Shown: piece after piece, positions 5,960 through 7,638 of the stretch
How the letters are laid out: each line of letters opens with the position of its first letter
How positions within the stretch are numbered: position 1 is the first letter of the stretch
NCBI GenBank assembly: GCA_964244115.1
Contig: CAXTHM010000109.1
Coordinates: 1 to 7,638, forward strand
Length of the DNA: 7,638 nucleotides
Source: CADCWK01 sp964244115
GTDB lineage: Bacteria > Chloroflexota > Chloroflexia > Thermomicrobiales > UBA6265
Direction of reading: 5' to 3'
Position numbers and translations under genes: made by a program
The notes under the pieces: model-generated
Told to the model about the DNA's origin: nothing
Database searches by the model: none
Seen by the model: the letters and a program-made list of their open reading frames with translations, nothing else

Positions 5960-6001
5960 CGAAGCAAGACCTCTCCCCGGCTCGCTTCGCTGGGGGAGGG
6001 G
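5958..6001. repeat. Hairpin repeat cassette after the peptidase gene
   Basis: Two alternative foldings overlap. AGCGAAGC (5958-5965) pairs perfectly with GCTTCGCT (5984-5991). Alternatively, CCTCTCCCC (5970-5978) pairs with 5993-6001 over 9 bp including one G-U, around a 14-base loop. Its 5967-5984 segment matches 3137-3154 with one mismatch, and CTCGCTTCGCTGG (5981-5993) also occurs at 3021-3033. It starts at the peptidase stop codon and may protect or end the transcript, but it lacks a T-run. Confidence 0.65.
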
Positions 6002-6061
6002 CCTGCTCAGCCACCGCGCCTGGTTGATCGACCCATCGGCGACAGCGGTGGCTGCTGAGGC
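6001..6061. repeat. Long imperfect inverted repeat between convergent genes
   Basis: Arms 6001-6017 and 6045-6061 are complementary at 14 of 17 positions. This includes a perfect 10-bp core (CAGCCACCGC at 6008-6017 with GCGGTGGCTG at 6045-6054) around a 27-base loop. It lies between the stop codons of the peptidase (+) and the flavoprotein (-). Such structures can act as two-way transcript ends, but neither side has a T-run. Confidence 0.7.
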
Positions 6062-6070
6062 GGCCCGGGT

Positions 6071-6090
6071 GGGGCACGCTTCGCCCCTAC
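6071..6090. repeat. GTAGGGGC-type short hairpin repeat
   Basis: GGGGC (6071-6075) and GCCCC (6083-6087) pair around a 7-base loop. Read on the minus strand the element starts GTAGGGGCGAAGC, resembling the GTAGGG cassette at 3236. Similar GTAGGGGCGA elements are familiar as dispersed intergenic repeats in Chloroflexota. It ends 13 bases downstream of the flavoprotein stop. Confidence 0.4.
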
Positions 6091-6102
6091 CAGACCGACC
6101 GC

Positions 6103-7506
6103 CTACTCCACGGTCATGAACAGGTTGTTCAGCGATTCCGAGACCGTCGGGTGCGAGATGGCGGCATCGCGGAGGGCGGTGTACGGCAGCTTGCCCATCA
6201 TCGCGACCTGAACCACCGTCGCGACCTCGCCGCCGTCGATCCCGAGGATCGCCGCCCCGAGTATCTGGTCGGTGTCGGCGTCGATGACGGCCTTCATCAG
6301 GCCCCGGGTCTCGTCGGTCTCGATCGCCCGGGCGACGGAGGTCATCGGCATCGTCGCCACCTTGACGGAGTGGCCCCTGTCGCGGGCCTCCCTCTCCGAG
6401 AGCCCGACGCGCCCGAGCTGCGGGTCGGTGAAGACGGTGTAGGGGACGATCCGGTCATCGGTCGAGCGGTCGCCGCCCTTGAGCACATTCGCAACGATGA
6501 TCCGGTAATCGTCGTAGCTGATGTGGGTGAAGGCCGGGCCGCCCTTGACGTCGCCCAGCGCCCAGATCCCCGGGACGTTCGTCTCCAGTCGCCCGTTGAC
6601 CGCGATGGAGCCGCGCTCATTCGTCGTCACGCCGGTCGCGTCGAGGCCAAGGTCGTCGGTGTTCGGCGTCCGGCCGGTCGCGACGAGCAGGTGACTGGCC
6701 TCCAGGGTCTCCGTCCTGCCGTCGGGACCCTCCAACTCCAGGGAGATGCCACCGTCCGCACCGGCGGAGACCCGCTTGGTCTGGGTCCCGAACCGGATAC
6801 CGATGCCGTCCTCGATGAGGATGTCGCGCATCGCGTCGGAGATGTCGGTGTCCTCCCGGTCGAGGATGTGCTCGCCGCGGACGAGGAAGGTGACCTCGGC
6901 GCCGAGGCGGCGGAACAGCTGGCCGAACTCCAGCGCGATGTAGCCAGCCCCGATGATGACGAGGTGCTTCGGTGTCTCGCCGAGATCCATCACGGTGGTC
7001 GAGGTCAGGTACGGGACCGACTCGATCCCGTCGATCGGCGGGACCGCCGGGCGCTCGCCGGTGTTGATGAAGATCTGATCCGCCGAGAGGTGGCGCTCGC
7101 CGCCCGCGTTCAGCGTCACCGTCAGCTCATGGGGACCGGTGAACCGGGCGTGCCCGTCGATCGCTTCGAGCCCCTCGGTGCTCCGAACACTGCCCTCGCT
7201 GCCCGTGCGGAAGCTGTCGACGACGGTGTCCTTACGCCCCCTGATGACCGACTGGTCGATGGTGACCGGGCCGACCCCGATGCCGTAGTCCGCCGCGCGC
7301 CGGGCAAGGTAGGCGACGCGGCCGGAGGCGATCATCGTCTTGGTCGGGGTGCAGCCGACGTTGACGCAGGTGCCGCCGTAGTGCTCCCGCTCGATGATCG
7401 CGGTCCGCTTCCCGGCCCGCGCCAGTGCCGACGCGAGCGGCCCGCCGGCCTGCCCGGCCCCGATCACGATCGCGTCGAAATGGTCCGCCTGCTGTGTCGT
7501 CGTCAT
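6103..7506 (-). CDS. FAD-dependent pyridine nucleotide-disulfide oxidoreductase (mercuric reductase/RclA-like)
   Basis: Class I flavin disulfide reductase of 467 residues, cytoplasmic and presumably dimeric; it moves electrons from NAD(P)H through FAD to a redox disulfide. It shows the N-terminal FAD loop GAGQAG (16-21) and the redox pair GGTCVNVGCTPTK (44-56; Cys47 and Cys52). It also has the NAD(P)-binding loop GAGYIALEFG (186-195), the second FAD motif ALGD (316-319) and the C-terminal His452-x4-Glu457 pair in SHPTVSE. FLVRG (207-211) puts Arg210 where glutathione reductase has an NADPH-binding arginine, so NADPH preference is inferred. The C-terminus NNLFMTVE lacks the vicinal cysteines that deliver mercury in true MerA, and there is no heavy-metal domain at the N-terminus. 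Annotation as mercuric reductase would therefore be unsafe. RclA-like or lipoamide-dehydrogenase-like roles fit as well. The ATG at 7504-7506 has only a weak, close AGGA upstream. Confidence 0.9.
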   Translation of the reverse strand: MTTTQQADHFDAIVIGAGQAGGPLASALARAGKRTAIIEREHYGGTCVNVGCTPTKTMIASGRVAYLARRAADYGIGVGPVTIDQSVIRGRKDTVVDSFRTGSEGSVRSTEGLEAIDGHARFTGPHELTVTLNAGGERHLSADQIFINTGERPAVPPIDGIESVPYLTSTTVMDLGETPKHLVIIGAGYIALEFGQLFRRLGAEVTFLVRGEHILDREDTDISDAMRDILIEDGIGIRFGTQTKRVSAGADGGISLELEGPDGRTETLEASHLLVATGRTPNTDDLGLDATGVTTNERGSIAVNGRLETNVPGIWALGDVKGGPAFTHISYDDYRIIVANVLKGGDRSTDDRIVPYTVFTDPQLGRVGLSEREARDRGHSVKVATMPMTSVARAIETDETRGLMKAVIDADTDQILGAAILGIDGGEVATVVQVAMMGKLPYTALRDAAISHPTVSESLNNLFMTVE

Positions 7507-7520
7507 GGTCCTGGTCCGTC

Positions 7521-7568
7521 CTGGCTCGCCGGGGTGGCCGGTCGCGGGGCTGGCTCAGCGTGAGCCAG
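7521..7568 (-). promoter_or_regulatory. Operator-like palindrome and extra half-site upstream of the flavoprotein gene
   Basis: CTGGCTCA (7550-7557) and TGAGCCAG (7561-7568) form a perfect 8-bp inverted repeat around GCG. A third half-site, CTGGCTC, lies at 7521-7527. The palindrome is 44-62 bases upstream of the start codon at 7506, where a repressor or activator site would be expected. No convincing -35/-10 pair was found on the minus strand here. As RNA it would also fold into a tight hairpin. Confidence 0.45.
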
Positions 7569-7638
7569 GTCGATCTACCGAGGTTATCGGCAAGGCGTGG
7601 GCCATTGATCGGCGAGCGGGTTTGGTCGCGAAGCGATC
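7569..7638. other. Right-hand end of window, non-coding
   Basis: No gene is supported here. A TTGATC on the plus strand (in the segment near 7605) could belong to a promoter of a gene beyond the window, and the last bases contain the short inverted repeat TCGC/GCGA. Nothing stronger is visible. Confidence 0.4.

Noticed and set aside
6151..7563. A 470-codon open frame antisense to the flavoprotein gene
   Set aside because: Its product is rich in R, D, V and A with no recognisable domain. High third-position GC of the real gene keeps opposite frames free of stops. The minus-strand flavoprotein has full motif support.

Overview
The window is GC-rich bacterial chromosome carrying ordinary housekeeping and accessory metabolic genes. 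By eye roughly two thirds or more of the bases are G+C, and third codon positions are strongly C/G-biased. I favour a member of Chloroflexota, class Thermomicrobia (Sphaerobacter-like), with a high-GC actinobacterium as the alternative. This rests on the base composition, the mix of genes, and intergenic repeat cassettes of the type seen in Chloroflexota genomes (GTAGGG..., CGCTTCGCT...GGGGGAGGGG). It is an inference, not a proof.

Layout, left to right. (1) The 3' part of a cold-shock protein gene (+), closed by a textbook intrinsic terminator with a 17-bp perfect stem. (2) A Gfo/Idh/MocA-family NAD(P)-dependent oxidoreductase (+), with a clear ribosome-binding site and a candidate promoter. 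(3) A small DinB/YfiT-type four-helix metal-binding protein (+). (4) recX (+), 27 bases after the previous stop, with an unusual Gly/Arg/Ser/Gln-rich N-terminal extension and a -10-like hexamer placed for leaderless transcription. (5) A gene-poor stretch of about 730 bases (2995-3722) holding a 38-bp perfect direct repeat 221 bp apart, tandem C-rich 12-mers, short palindromes and a small ORF that may be the remnant of a MarR-type regulator. (6) A P-loop kinase-like gene (-), divergent from (7) a serine carboxypeptidase-like (S10) gene (+) that starts with GTG and lacks a signal peptide. (8) A 143-base convergent intergenic spacer filled with inverted repeats. (9) A flavin disulfide oxidoreductase of the mercuric reductase/lipoamide dehydrogenase class (-), with an operator-like palindrome upstream of its start.

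The genes do not form one pathway. Only the DinB-like gene and recX are close enough to be plausibly co-transcribed. The kinase and peptidase share a divergent control region of 137 bases. I see no defence system, CRISPR array, insertion sequence, prophage, rRNA or tRNA. The most interesting content is the intergenic repeat structure, the recX extension and its apparent leaderless start, and the candidate regulator remnant. I do not see evidence for a previously undescribed multi-gene system here.
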